Below, one piece after another: positions 25,564-35,217 of a DNA stretch of 64,000 nucleotides (the first letter of the stretch is position 1; each line of letters opens with the position of its first letter). A program made the translations under genes and the position numbers. Under the pieces are notes generated by a model that saw only the letters and a list, made by a program, of their open reading frames with translations, made no database searches and was not told the origin of the DNA. This DNA comes from Ignisphaera aggregans DSM 17230 (GTDB taxonomy: Archaea; Thermoproteota; Thermoprotei_A; Sulfolobales; Ignisphaeraceae): assembly GCA_000145985.1 (NCBI GenBank), contig CP002098.1, positions 1,468,501-1,532,500 of the forward strand, given 5' to 3'.

Positions 25564-26500
25564 GAATCCAATAAATGGAATTGAAAGTACAGGTTGTCTT
25601 CCGATCATGACTGGAACACCTGCGAGAGGCGAATCCAATAAATGGAATTGAAAGTTGCAAAGAATATTGTTCAGCTGGGCGAGAACGGGGCATCTGGACA
25701 CGACTGAATCCAATAAATGGAATTGAAAGTCTTCGATGCGTGGTACGATGAGTCGAAGAAGCAGTACATAGGAATCCAATAAATGGAATTGAAAGTGTTG
25801 AAAATACCGCATAATCATAACCACCGTAAAACGCTAGAACACCTGAATCCAATAAATGGAATTGAAAGATCTTCCGTTATAACAAGGTATTCCGCAAGTG
25901 TAGCTAGTTGTGGAATCCAATAAATGGAATTGAAAGTACTTGGGATGATAGGTCTTGGTGTAGCTACATGGATATTTGTTGGAATCCAATAAATGGAATT
26001 GAAAGAGGTATGTTATCAGGTAGTAGGTCTGGGCTGGGATAATTACGTGGGGTGAATCCAATAAATGGAATTGAAAGAGCCATATCCCAACCTATTATTG
26101 CAAAATTATATTTATTTAGGAATCCAATAAATGGAATTGAAAGTTCTTAACAATGTCCTCGACTATATGTATCTGGAGAGCGTTTGGTAGAATCCAATAA
26201 ATGGAATTGAAAGATTTCCAGATCGGAAGTTGTTATCATTTATCCACACACTATACTTTATGGAATCCAATAAATGGAATTGAAAGGTATATCCTTAGCT
26301 GCTTAAGTTTCTCTTCAAGCATCTTCTCATCTAGGAATCCAATAAATGGAATTGAAAGAACTATGTTATATGTGAAGAACCCTACAAGTGTGTTTGTAAA
26401 TCCAGAATCCAATAAATGGAATTGAAAGTTGGAATTCTGTATGTTATCATTGAACCTGCTAATGGAATTGACACTAGAATCCAATAAATGGAATTGAAGG
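25564..26500 (+). CRISPR. CRISPR array: 14 repeats of 24 bases, 13 spacers
   Basis: The 24-base repeat begins GAATCCAATAAATG and ends ATTGAAAG. Copies start at 25564, 25631, 25706, 25772, 25845, 25913, 25982, 26054, 26120, 26190, 26263, 26335, 26405 and 26477. The first 13 are identical; the last ends GAAGG in place of GAAAG. Spacers are 42-51 bases. The ATTGAAAG end matches the 8-base handle of crenarchaeal type I/III crRNAs, so transcription runs on the plus strand. No cas gene lies in the window, so processing must depend on cas genes elsewhere. Confidence 0.98.
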
Positions 26501-26576
26501 TGGGTGTGGAGATTTTTAAGTGTATTGATTATTGATAGAGAATAATGGGAATTCGATGAGTGTATTTGGATGTTGG

Positions 26577-28427
26577 TTAGGGGAGTGATAGGTTTTCTGT
26601 AAATATTTTTCTAAATAGTGGGTCTATGGAGAGCTCTATATATTTCACTTTTCTGGTTAGTTCTTCTGCTTCCCTCCTAATTTTAATAGATTTTAGTGCT
26701 AGTTTTGCTCCGCTGATAGCTGTATTGCCCACAAAGACAATTTTGTTGGTGTCCACCTTAGGTATTAGTCCTATGGCTATAGCGTTTTCAATATTGATGT
26801 AGCTACCAAATGAGCCTGCGATAAATATCTTTGATAAGTCTTCAGCATCTATACCTGCTCTCCTCAGGATAATCTCTATGCCGCTGGCTATAGCTGCTTT
26901 TGCTAGGATAAGCTCATTGATATCCTTTCCATATACAGCTATATCCCTACCTATCCCTGTTTCACTACTCCAAGCAACTATAAACCTAGGACCTTCTTCA
27001 TCATCTAAAACAATTCTCTTGGAATCTATATCTCTATTAAACCTACCCCTCCTATCTATTATGTCAAGTCTATACAAATTTGCGACAATATCGATATAGC
27101 CCGAGCCGCATATCCCAATAGGCTTTACATTATCTATAACATTATATCTAACGATATAGTCTCTAGAATCATTGTCAAAATATATGAAGACTTGGTCTAT
27201 AGCTCCAGATGCAGCTCTCATACCAAATCTCATTGTAGCACCTTCAAATGCTGGTCCTGCAGGTGTTGAACATGCATATATCTCTCTCCCTGTATTCAAT
27301 AGAATCTCTGTATTTGTTCCAATGTCTATGAGTAGACATGGCTCTTCACATTTGTTTAGCTCTACAGCTATAGCATCTGCAACAGCATCTCCACCAACAT
27401 ATCCAGCTATATTTGGAAATGTATATACAACTCCATTCTCATTGATTTTCAATCCTATATCTCTAGCCCTAAGCCTTAGCCCCCTCATACTTATAGGTAC
27501 ATATGGTGCTATCGCTAAATATCTTATTTCTACACCAAGGAATAGATGATGCATAACAGTATTACCAACAACAACAGCTTCATAGATATTCTCCCTCTGG
27601 ACACCAGCCCTCGAGATAACTCTATCAATCAAACTATTTATTCCCTGAACAACAAGATTTTGAAGCTTAACAAGATTCTCCCTATCCTTTAACGCATATG
27701 TAACTCTAGATATTATATCTGCACCAAAAGATATCTGGGGATTAGGCATAGACTCTATAGCTATAGTCTCACCAGAGACTAGATCAACTAGATGGAGAAC
27801 AATCTTAGATGTACCAATATCTATAGCTATACCATACATCCTCTTACTGGTATCCCCAGGCTCAACATCTATAACCTTCTCATTATTCCATAGAGCTATG
27901 GTTATATTCCATTTAGCTACTCTAGCTACCTCAGGAATCTTTCTAATAACATCTATAGGTATCTCAATATTGTCTAGACCAGAATCTATTCTCTCTAGAA
28001 TCCTATCTATATCTGGTTTAGGATCCTCAAGACTAGGTATAGGAGCAGATATAAAGATTTTTCTTATAGCTGGTTCCAATGGAATGCTTCTCTCATAGCC
28101 AATATCAGCAGATCTATACCTCTGAAAAACACTTTCAGGGGGTATAGTAACTCTAAACTCACCACTAAGAAGCTTTACCTGGCATGCCAATCTATATCCT
28201 TGGGAGATACCCTTATCACCAAGAATCTTAATCTCATTGGGTGTAGGTGGAGATAGTTCTCCTCTACCCTCAACTATAACCTTACACTTACCACATATAC
28301 CAATACCACCACATTCAGCTCTAATAGGTATTCCTATAGATCTAGCAATATCTAGAAATGTTCTACCAGATAAACTCTCTACATATCTATTATACGGCTT
28401 TATCTCTACCATAACCTCCTTAGACAT
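26577..28427 (-). CDS. Ferredoxin-ASKHA reductive activator (RACo-like, DUF4445), 616 aa
   Basis: The N-terminal domain is a plant-type 2Fe-2S ferredoxin with Cys39, Cys45, Cys48 and Cys82 (AECGGIGICGKC, then RLACQ). After a linker, residues from about 200 form an ASKHA ATPase-like fold: GIAIDIGTSKIVLHLVD, NPQISFGADIISR, VVVGNTVMHHL, CLLIDIGTNTEI and FIAGSFGSYINIENAI. Proteins of this layout reduce the cobalt of corrinoid proteins using ATP so that methyl transfer can restart. No corrinoid protein or methyltransferase gene is in the window, so its partner is unknown. A TTTATAAA box at 28465-28472 fits its promoter. Confidence 0.88.
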   Translation of the reverse strand: MSKEVMVEIKPYNRYVESLSGRTFLDIARSIGIPIRAECGGIGICGKCKVIVEGRGELSPPTPNEIKILGDKGISQGYRLACQVKLLSGEFRVTIPPESVFQRYRSADIGYERSIPLEPAIRKIFISAPIPSLEDPKPDIDRILERIDSGLDNIEIPIDVIRKIPEVARVAKWNITIALWNNEKVIDVEPGDTSKRMYGIAIDIGTSKIVLHLVDLVSGETIAIESMPNPQISFGADIISRVTYALKDRENLVKLQNLVVQGINSLIDRVISRAGVQRENIYEAVVVGNTVMHHLFLGVEIRYLAIAPYVPISMRGLRLRARDIGLKINENGVVYTFPNIAGYVGGDAVADAIAVELNKCEEPCLLIDIGTNTEILLNTGREIYACSTPAGPAFEGATMRFGMRAASGAIDQVFIYFDNDSRDYIVRYNVIDNVKPIGICGSGYIDIVANLYRLDIIDRRGRFNRDIDSKRIVLDDEEGPRFIVAWSSETGIGRDIAVYGKDINELILAKAAIASGIEIILRRAGIDAEDLSKIFIAGSFGSYINIENAIAIGLIPKVDTNKIVFVGNTAISGAKLALKSIKIRREAEELTRKVKYIELSIDPLFRKIFTENLSLP

Positions 28428-28464
28428 CTATATTCACAGCATAGCTCAAAATATCAATTCCAAC

Positions 28465-28543
28465 TTTATAAATCTTAGATGAGAAGATATTTACATAAAC
28501 GATGAAAGAAACTCCATAGATGATAAAATACTGTGTTTATAAA
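28465..28543. promoter_or_regulatory. Two divergent TATA boxes between the activator and the ABC transporter genes
   Basis: TTTATAAA at 28465-28472 lies 38 bases before the minus-strand activator start, and TTTATAAA at 28536-28543 lies 36 bases before the plus-strand binding protein start. Both distances suit archaeal promoters with short leaders. A ribosome site AGGTGGT (28566-28572) precedes the plus-strand ATG at 28579. I see no shared inverted repeat between them. Confidence 0.6.
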
Positions 28544-28578
28544 CCTTTAGAGAGTTTTTAACCATAGGTGGTATAAAC

Positions 28579-30027
28579 ATGGCTGTAAAGACATCTATAG
28601 CTGTAATAGCCATTATAATAGCTCTTATAGCAGGAATAGGAATAGGATATATAATTACACCTACACCACCAGCTACAACCATTACAACTACAGCTCTTAA
28701 AACAGAGACAATAACAGTAACACCAACATCTGTTGGTGTTCAATATACACCTCCAGAGAAGATTAAAGCTGCATGGATCTATGTTGGTCCTGTGGGAGAT
28801 TATGGATGGTCATATATGCATGATGTTGGGAGGAGAGTTGTAGCTGAGCTATATAAAGACTGGCTAGAGACTACATATTATGAGTCTATCTCTAAGGAGG
28901 GTGTAGCTAGTGTTATAGATGACCTAGTTAGAAAAGGGTATACAGTAATATTTACTACAAGCTTTGACCATATGGATCCTACATATGATAAAGCAAAGGA
29001 GTATCCAAATATAATGTTCTTCCACTGCTCTGGCTATAAAAGAGCTCCTAATATGGGGACATACTTTGCTGATCTATATCAGATATACTACCTCAATGGA
29101 CTTATGGCAGGTGCTCTCACAAAGACAGGTAAACTTGGATATATAGCAGCTCACACTATTCCAGAGGTTGTAAGACATATCAATGCCTTTGCTATAGGGG
29201 CTATGGAGATGGGCAGACTTCTTGGTAAGAATATTACTGTATATGTAATTGAAATTGGTGATTGGGTAGCACCTGATAAGGCTAGGGCAGCTGCAGAAAC
29301 CCTTGTTAGAGAATACAATGTTGATGCAATTGCATTTACTGAAGATACTACTGCAACTGTAGAATTTGCACAGAAACTATATAGAGATGAAGGTAAGCAG
29401 ATATACGTATTTAGCCACTATAGCCCTATGTATAGCTCTGGACCCGATGTTGTTGTTAGTGGACAGCTAGTAAGATGGGAGGTAATATATGCAGATATAT
29501 TAGCTAAGGTAAAAGCAGGTATCTATAGACCTGACAATCTTGAAAATGTTGATTATTGGTATCTACTGAATACAGGAGCTGTAGAGCTAGGGGCAGAGGT
29601 TTATCCAAATGGTACTATCATGATGATTAGCCCAAAGTTTATACCAGTTCTTAAAGAGATAATGGTTAGAGATCCTATATATGGAGATACTGTATCAGTC
29701 TATGACTATGTGATGAGGAGATACTACTTAATGAAGGAAGCACCAATGCTACAATCGCTACAAGGTACAGCTATAACACATCTATATGAATCATTATCAA
29801 GCGTATCAACAGGTGCAAAATATGTACCAATACAGATAATAGCACCAATGTTCGACCCGTTTACAGGGCCTTTACAGGGATACTGTATAGCTCAGTACTC
29901 AAGATTCTGTCAAGGAAAACCAGCAGGGACAGAGATAACAGTTCCTGCTGGAGAGAGACTTACACATGATGATCTATGGAATATGGATTGGTTTGTAAAA
30001 GGAGTTATCTATATGGGTATGAAATAG
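28579..30027 (+). CDS. BMP family substrate-binding protein (PnrA/Med-like)
   Basis: An N-terminal helix (about residues 5-26) and a Thr-rich stalk anchor the protein outside the membrane. The mature domain has the family layout: IKAAWIYVGPVGDYGWSYMHD, RRVVAELY, YESISKEGVASVIDDLVRKG, VIFTTSFDHMDPTYDKAKEY, FFHCSGYKRAPNMGTYFADLY, YLNGLMAGALTKTGKLGYIAA and NVDAIAFTEDTTATVEFAQ. BMP proteins bind nucleosides or related compounds in bacterial NupNOPQ/PnrA systems. It is followed by the ATPase and two permeases of the same transporter. The exact ligand cannot be read. Confidence 0.92.
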   Translation: MAVKTSIAVIAIIIALIAGIGIGYIITPTPPATTITTTALKTETITVTPTSVGVQYTPPEKIKAAWIYVGPVGDYGWSYMHDVGRRVVAELYKDWLETTYYESISKEGVASVIDDLVRKGYTVIFTTSFDHMDPTYDKAKEYPNIMFFHCSGYKRAPNMGTYFADLYQIYYLNGLMAGALTKTGKLGYIAAHTIPEVVRHINAFAIGAMEMGRLLGKNITVYVIEIGDWVAPDKARAAAETLVREYNVDAIAFTEDTTATVEFAQKLYRDEGKQIYVFSHYSPMYSSGPDVVVSGQLVRWEVIYADILAKVKAGIYRPDNLENVDYWYLLNTGAVELGAEVYPNGTIMMISPKFIPVLKEIMVRDPIYGDTVSVYDYVMRRYYLMKEAPMLQSLQGTAITHLYESLSSVSTGAKYVPIQIIAPMFDPFTGPLQGYCIAQYSRFCQGKPAGTEITVPAGERLTHDDLWNMDWFVKGVIYMGMK

Positions 30028-30079
30028 CTTAAAATATTTTTTACTACACTTTTTATCTAGCTCAATAGTATAACAGGTA

Positions 30080-31543
30080 TTGATTATGGGTGTTATTGTT
30101 AATGCATTGAATATAGTAAAACGCTTTGGAAGTATCATAGCTCTAGATAATGTTTCTATACAGATTTTTGAGAGTGAGATTCTCGGATTACTTGGAGAGA
30201 ATGGTTCTGGAAAATCAACATTTGCAAAAATTCTCTATGGAGTCTATACACCTGATAAGGGAGTTATAGAGATTAATGGTAGAAGAGTCTTTCTCTCTTC
30301 TCCAAGTGATGCTAAGAAGCTAGGAATAGTAATGATTAGCCAAAGACCTCAGTTGATAGATGAGCTTACAGCTGTTGAAAATATAGCAATGTTTCTCAAT
30401 ATATCTATAGATGCTGTGTATAGAAAAGCTTTAGCTATTTCGAAAGATCTTGGGATAGGTATAGATCTTAGAAAACCTGTGTATATGCTTAGCTATACTG
30501 AGAAACAATTTGTTGAATTGATAAAGAGTATTATGGCTAGGCCAAAGCTATTAATAGTTGATGAAACTACAACATATCTACCAAAAGATGTTAGGGAGAA
30601 ATTCTATAGAGCTTTAAAGACTATTAATCTAAGTGGTGCAGGGGTAGTATTTATTACACATAAGATACCTGAGGCTATAGAGGTTTGTGATAGAATTGCT
30701 GTTTTGAGAAATGGTAAACTTGTAGGTATATTTAATAAAGGGGATGTAGATGTAGATATGCTTAGAAAGGCTATGTTTGGAGAGAGAAGTCTTTATATAG
30801 AGAAGAGGGAGGTTAGACAGGTTGTAGGAGATAAACCTATGCTGATATTAGATAATATCACTATATTCAATGAATACAAATTGAAGGCTGTAGATAATCT
30901 CTCACTCAATGTCTATAGAGGGGAAATAGTATCAATAGTAGGTATAGCTGGTAATGGTCAGAAGGAGCTTTGTGAAGGTATAGCTGGTTTTATTCCTCTG
31001 GCTAGAGGGAGAATAATATTCAATGGCATTGATATATCTAGGAAGAGTGTATATGAACGTATATCTATGGGCATTAGATATATTCCTGAAGATCCTTTTA
31101 GAGATAGCGTAGCTACAGATCTAACTCTATATGAGAATATAAGAATGTTTTTATCGGGTAAGATAAGTTATGATGATGTTATTAGATATGTAAAAGAACT
31201 TGGAATATATCCACTAGATCCAAAGATAAAGGCTTATAAGTTATCCGGTGGAAATATACAGAAAACATCTCTAATTAGACTATATCAAAATGGAATTAAA
31301 CTCATTATAGCACATAACCCTACTAGAATGTTAGATGAGGCAAGTAGTGCCATGGTTTTAAAGAAATTCAGAGAGTTGTCTAGCCATGGAATATCAATAC
31401 TTCTTGTAACTGAAGATATAGAGGAGGCTTTATCAATAAGTGATAGAATAGCTGTAATATCTAGGGGAAGGATTAGGGCTATACATAGTTCTAGCGATAT
31501 AGATTTAGATACTATAGAGAGGGAGATGACGGAATATGCTTAA
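30080..31543 (+). CDS. Double ABC ATPase of BMP/nucleoside transporter
   Basis: Two fused ABC domains, as in RbsA/NupO. The first has LLGENGSGKSTFAKILYG and LIVDETTTYLP, with an altered signature (LSYTEKQFVEL). The second has IVGIAGNGQKELCEGIAG, signature LSGGNIQKTSLIR and IIAHNPTRMLD, so its Walker B lacks the catalytic glutamate position typical of active sites. Such asymmetry is normal in this family. The ORF starts at TTG/ATG codons near 30080; ATG at 30086 is equally likely. Its 3' end overlaps the first permease gene by 8 bases. Confidence 0.92.
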   Translation: MIMGVIVNALNIVKRFGSIIALDNVSIQIFESEILGLLGENGSGKSTFAKILYGVYTPDKGVIEINGRRVFLSSPSDAKKLGIVMISQRPQLIDELTAVENIAMFLNISIDAVYRKALAISKDLGIGIDLRKPVYMLSYTEKQFVELIKSIMARPKLLIVDETTTYLPKDVREKFYRALKTINLSGAGVVFITHKIPEAIEVCDRIAVLRNGKLVGIFNKGDVDVDMLRKAMFGERSLYIEKREVRQVVGDKPMLILDNITIFNEYKLKAVDNLSLNVYRGEIVSIVGIAGNGQKELCEGIAGFIPLARGRIIFNGIDISRKSVYERISMGIRYIPEDPFRDSVATDLTLYENIRMFLSGKISYDDVIRYVKELGIYPLDPKIKAYKLSGGNIQKTSLIRLYQNGIKLIIAHNPTRMLDEASSAMVLKKFRELSSHGISILLVTEDIEEALSISDRIAVISRGRIRAIHSSSDIDLDTIEREMTEYA

Positions 31544-32591
31544 GATAGCTGTTGTAAGGAGAGAGTTATCTCTATGGAAAAACATTATCTTGAGAATCTC
31601 TATAGCATTAATAGGCATTGTACTAATATCACTTATAGTATCTATATCGATGGGGATAGACTTCATTAAAATTCTTAGCAAGGTACTATCTGTATTCATA
31701 AGTCTTGACCCACTGAGATATGTTCAAGTATTTCTACCTATTGCACTAGGGCTGAGTATAGCTTATCATGCAAAGCTTTGGAATCTGGGTGCTGAAGGAC
31801 AGTTGGTTATGGGGGCAATAGGTGCAACATTTATTGCTCTCTTTACACCATTTGGTAGAATGGATATAGTAGGACCTTGTATTGAGATAATTGCATCTAT
31901 GGCAATGGGAATTCTATGGGCATTGATACCAGCTCTATTAAGAATATATCTAGGTGTTAATGAGGCTTTAACATCGCTAATGCTAAACTATGTAGCTTAC
32001 TATATAGCTAACTATTTAGTTTATGGTCCTTGGAAAGGAAGAGGTGTCTATGGATATCCAGAGACTGATATGATTCCAGAGGCATCGAGAATACCTAGAG
32101 TATATGGATATAGCTTTTCAATATACCCAATAATTCTCTCCATAATAATTATGGCTATTCTATGGATATTCCTATATAGAACTCGTATTGGTATAGCTAT
32201 AAGAGCTCTTGGATCTAGCCCTAGAGCTCTAGAGATAAGTGGGATCTCAACTAGAAGGATTATTCTATTAGCATTTATAATCTCTGGAGCATTAGCAGGA
32301 TTTGCTGGTGGTTCAGAGGTTCTAACCTATCATAGAAAACTAGTTCCAGGGGAGAAAATAGGTGCTGGAATGGGATATACAGCAATTATGGTTGCATGGT
32401 TTGCACAACTACATCCTCTTCTAATCCCATTATCTTCATACTATGTAAGTTCTCTCTATGTTGTAAGAATGTTTATACAGGAGGGGACAGCTATAGGTGA
32501 CGCTGTTGCTAGAATGTTTATAGGCACTATATTTATTCTAATATTGATAACAGAGTTTATTGCTAGATACAAACTGGTGGTTAAGATATGA
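31536..32591 (+). CDS. Permease 1 of BMP/nucleoside ABC transporter
   Basis: The 351-residue product has eight to nine membrane helices and family blocks AYHAKLWNLGAEGQLVMGAI, GVNEALTSLMLNYVAYYI, FLYRTRIGIAIRALGSSPRA, ISTRRIILLAFIISGALAGFAG and GMGYTAIMVAWFAQLHPLLI. These mark YufP/NupP-type permeases. It overlaps the ATPase gene before it and the second permease gene after it (4 bases), which gives one operon. Confidence 0.93.
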   Translation: MLKIAVVRRELSLWKNIILRISIALIGIVLISLIVSISMGIDFIKILSKVLSVFISLDPLRYVQVFLPIALGLSIAYHAKLWNLGAEGQLVMGAIGATFIALFTPFGRMDIVGPCIEIIASMAMGILWALIPALLRIYLGVNEALTSLMLNYVAYYIANYLVYGPWKGRGVYGYPETDMIPEASRIPRVYGYSFSIYPIILSIIIMAILWIFLYRTRIGIAIRALGSSPRALEISGISTRRIILLAFIISGALAGFAGGSEVLTYHRKLVPGEKIGAGMGYTAIMVAWFAQLHPLLIPLSSYYVSSLYVVRMFIQEGTAIGDAVARMFIGTIFILILITEFIARYKLVVKI

Positions 32592-33451
32592 TTGAAGTGT
32601 TATTTAATCCATTTAATCTATCAATACTACTGTTTGTTCTTGGAGATATTATTGTTGAGAGAAGTGGTATTATTAATCTTGCTATCGATGGAGCAATAGC
32701 ACTATTTATATCAGTAGCATTTATATTGACACAGAGGTATGGTCCGATCAATTCCTTGTTATATACATCGCTAATAGCAATAGCCTTAGCTCTATTAATA
32801 TCACTATTGATAAATGTTCTACATTCATCACATATATTAACAGGGCTTTCACTAAATATAGCATTATATGGACTTAGTGCATATATTGGAACACAGTTTC
32901 AGATAGGTACAACAATTGGAAAAACTGTTAGATTGAGTACATGGCAAATACTACTAATATCCATAGGTGTAACATTAGCTGTATGGTGGTTTCTATATAG
33001 GACTCGTATTGGTATAGCTATAAGGGCTTGTGGCTATAATCCTAGAGCAGCAGATCATATCGGTGTTAGAGTATGGCTATATAGGACCGTGGCATTGGTT
33101 ATTGGATATATTGTAATAGCTATTGGCGCATATATACACATAGTTATATATAGAGGTGGATGGAGAGCATACACAGGGATAGGTCTAGGATTTGTATCGC
33201 TAGCCCTAGCAATGGCCTCGACATGGCATCCCCTACTAGGTCTTCCAATATCAATACTCTTTGGATATATGTATACATCTCTCTATGGCTTACAAATAAG
33301 ATATGGTATACCCTCACCTATACTTGATATGGCACCATTTATTGCCTCTATAGCTATAGTAACTATAATCATGGTTACACCACTAGGTAAGAAACTAGGT
33401 ATGCCAAAGGCCTTGGGAGAGATATACTTTAAGGAGGAAAGAGCTGTTTAG
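32588..33451 (+). CDS. Permease 2 of BMP/nucleoside ABC transporter
   Basis: The 287-residue product has about eight helices and the partner permease blocks DIIVERSGIINLAIDGAIAL, WWFLYRTRIGIAIRACGYNP and GLGFVSLALAMASTWHPLLG. It pairs with the first permease to make the channel. The repeated FLYRTRIGIAIRA segment shows that the two permeases are homologous. It is the last gene of the four-gene transporter operon. Confidence 0.93.
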   Translation: MIEVLFNPFNLSILLFVLGDIIVERSGIINLAIDGAIALFISVAFILTQRYGPINSLLYTSLIAIALALLISLLINVLHSSHILTGLSLNIALYGLSAYIGTQFQIGTTIGKTVRLSTWQILLISIGVTLAVWWFLYRTRIGIAIRACGYNPRAADHIGVRVWLYRTVALVIGYIVIAIGAYIHIVIYRGGWRAYTGIGLGFVSLALAMASTWHPLLGLPISILFGYMYTSLYGLQIRYGIPSPILDMAPFIASIAIVTIIMVTPLGKKLGMPKALGEIYFKEERAV

Positions 33452-33535
33452 ATAAGATAGATATTGAGGTATTATCAACATAGTTTTTGATTGTATTACT
33501 ATGAAACTATGAAAATATATTTCTAGGGAAATGAG

Positions 33536-34193
33536 TTAGAGATTCAATAATACAATACTTCTTATAATATCAGCTACATCCTCACATTTGTCAGCAGCAT
33601 TTTCGATAGAATCTATAATCTCCTTCAATATTAGGCATGTAGATATCTTTACCTCATTACATATATTAAGAATTTCTCTAAGAGTCTCTACTCTCACATC
33701 ATCTACGAATTCCTCTATCCTCTCAGCTATTGCTAATACATCTCTAGGATCTTCAATAAGCTTTCTTGCTGCATCCCCTATAAGTTTAGCTGCTTCATAA
33801 ACCATTGATGCCATTGACATAAAAGCTTTCATAATATTTTCAGGTATTTTCTCATTAATATCAATGAACGTTATTCTTCTGCTCCATGCCTTTGCATAGG
33901 CAGCAATATCATCTGTTGTAAATACAAGTCTAATTACATCTTCTCTATCTATAGGATGGAACGTTCCTTGTGAGAGATCCTGAAAGATTCTCCTCTTTAT
34001 ATTATCAGCCTCCTCCTCAAGCCTAAAAACATTTTTGCCACTCCTTCTCTATAGAAGCTAGATCCCTTCTATGATATGCCTCTACAATGTTTTTAGCATG
34101 TTCTATAACCTCTATAACCTTATTCACATGATCCATATATAGTAGCATAACTTCTCTATGTCTACGCCTAGATATCCAGCCCCATGTACTCAA
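33536..34193 (-). pseudogene. DUF47/PhoU-like phosphate transport partner, single frameshift
   Basis: Start at TTG 34191-34193 with GGGTGTGAT upstream. The first frame encodes STWGWISRRRHREVMLLYMD, HVNKVIEVIEHAKNIVEAYH and RRDLASIEKEWQ. One base later the second frame continues NVFRLEEEADNIKRRIFQDL, FHPIDREDVIRLVFTTDDIA and runs to the end at 33536. Together they make a normal PhoU/DUF47 helical protein of about 216 residues. The switch is at five As (plus-strand T-run 34032-34036); four As would restore the frame. It follows the phosphate transporter by 16 bases, the usual Pit-DUF47 operon. It may be a sequencing error or a real knock-out. Confidence 0.75.
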
Positions 34194-34209
34194 AAATCAC
34201 ACCCAGTAT

Positions 34210-35217
34210 CTATATAATCCATGATAAGAAGTAATAAATTCCCATGCTTAGTAATGCTACAAGAGGTAGTGTCAACATCCATGACATGAATATGAATATA
34301 GCTATTTTTAGATCAATTGCATGTATATCTCTACTCTTTATAATTCCAACACCAATTATGGATCCCACTACAGCATATGTTGTAGAAATAGGCATTCCAT
34401 AACCAAATAGTATATATGGTACTGTAGTAAAGAGCCAAACTGTAAAAGCATTTGAAAATCCAGCTGCAACAGCTGTATAAATATCTAAACGAGTAATTCT
34501 ATAGGCCATAGTTCTAACAACTCTCTGCCCTAGTACTAATCCTCCTAATGCTATGAAGAGCGATGCAAAAAGCGATAATACTCTCATAGATATAGATTCT
34601 GAAATCCCAAAGATATTAGATGTGATATGTACATAGACACCAGTAACATTAGCAACATAATTAGCACCGAATGAACATGCTGAAAATATTGATAGAAGTA
34701 TTATCAATATCCTTAATATAGATTCATTTAGATTTCTAATTCTCATGAGAATAGAGTAGAAAAGAATAGCTAGAGCCATAGCAGCTAGAGGAGAGACGAT
34801 CCAGCTAAGAATAATCTTTACAATAACATCTATATTAATTGAATTATCTATATGGTTAATAAATTTATATGCTATTCCTATACCTATCACAGCACTTGTA
34901 ATAGAATGTGTAGTAGAAATAGGTAAGCCCTTTAGAGTCATAATAACAATCCATAGAAAAGCTGCTATAACACTTGAAATAGCACCAACAATATTCATAT
35001 TGGGAACAACACCACTACCAAGGGTCTTCATAACCATATATCCCTGAAGAACTGCTCCAAGCAATTGTGAGAAAATGAATATTAAAACAGCATATTTATA
35101 TCTAATAGCATTTGAGCCAACGGCAATACTGATAGAGTTAGCCATATCATTTGCTCCAATAGACCATGCTATTGCAGCTGAAAGTCCTAGACCTAGTAAT
35201 ATTCCAATGTAGCTCAA
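34210..35217 (-). CDS. PiT family inorganic phosphate transporter
   Basis: The 335-residue protein has about ten helices in two halves. The first half carries the family signature SIGANDMANSISIAVGS and KGLPISTTHSITSAVIGIG. The second half carries FGANYVANVTGV and YGMPISTTYAVVGSIIGVG. The second GANDxAN signature has Tyr in place of Asp, which may alter phosphate or cation coupling. It imports phosphate with Na+ or H+ and is followed by its DUF47 partner gene on the same strand. Confidence 0.93.
   Translation of the reverse strand: MSYIGILLGLGLSAAIAWSIGANDMANSISIAVGSNAIRYKYAVLIFIFSQLLGAVLQGYMVMKTLGSGVVPNMNIVGAISSVIAAFLWIVIMTLKGLPISTTHSITSAVIGIGIAYKFINHIDNSINIDVIVKIILSWIVSPLAAMALAILFYSILMRIRNLNESILRILIILLSIFSACSFGANYVANVTGVYVHITSNIFGISESISMRVLSLFASLFIALGGLVLGQRVVRTMAYRITRLDIYTAVAAGFSNAFTVWLFTTVPYILFGYGMPISTTYAVVGSIIGVGIIKSRDIHAIDLKIAIFIFMSWMLTLPLVALLSMGIYYFLSWII

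Noticed and set aside
25375-26484. Several open frames over the CRISPR array rich in repeated QFHLLDS, SIPFIGF or NPINGIE peptides
   Set aside because: They are translations of the CRISPR repeat in different frames and have no coding meaning.
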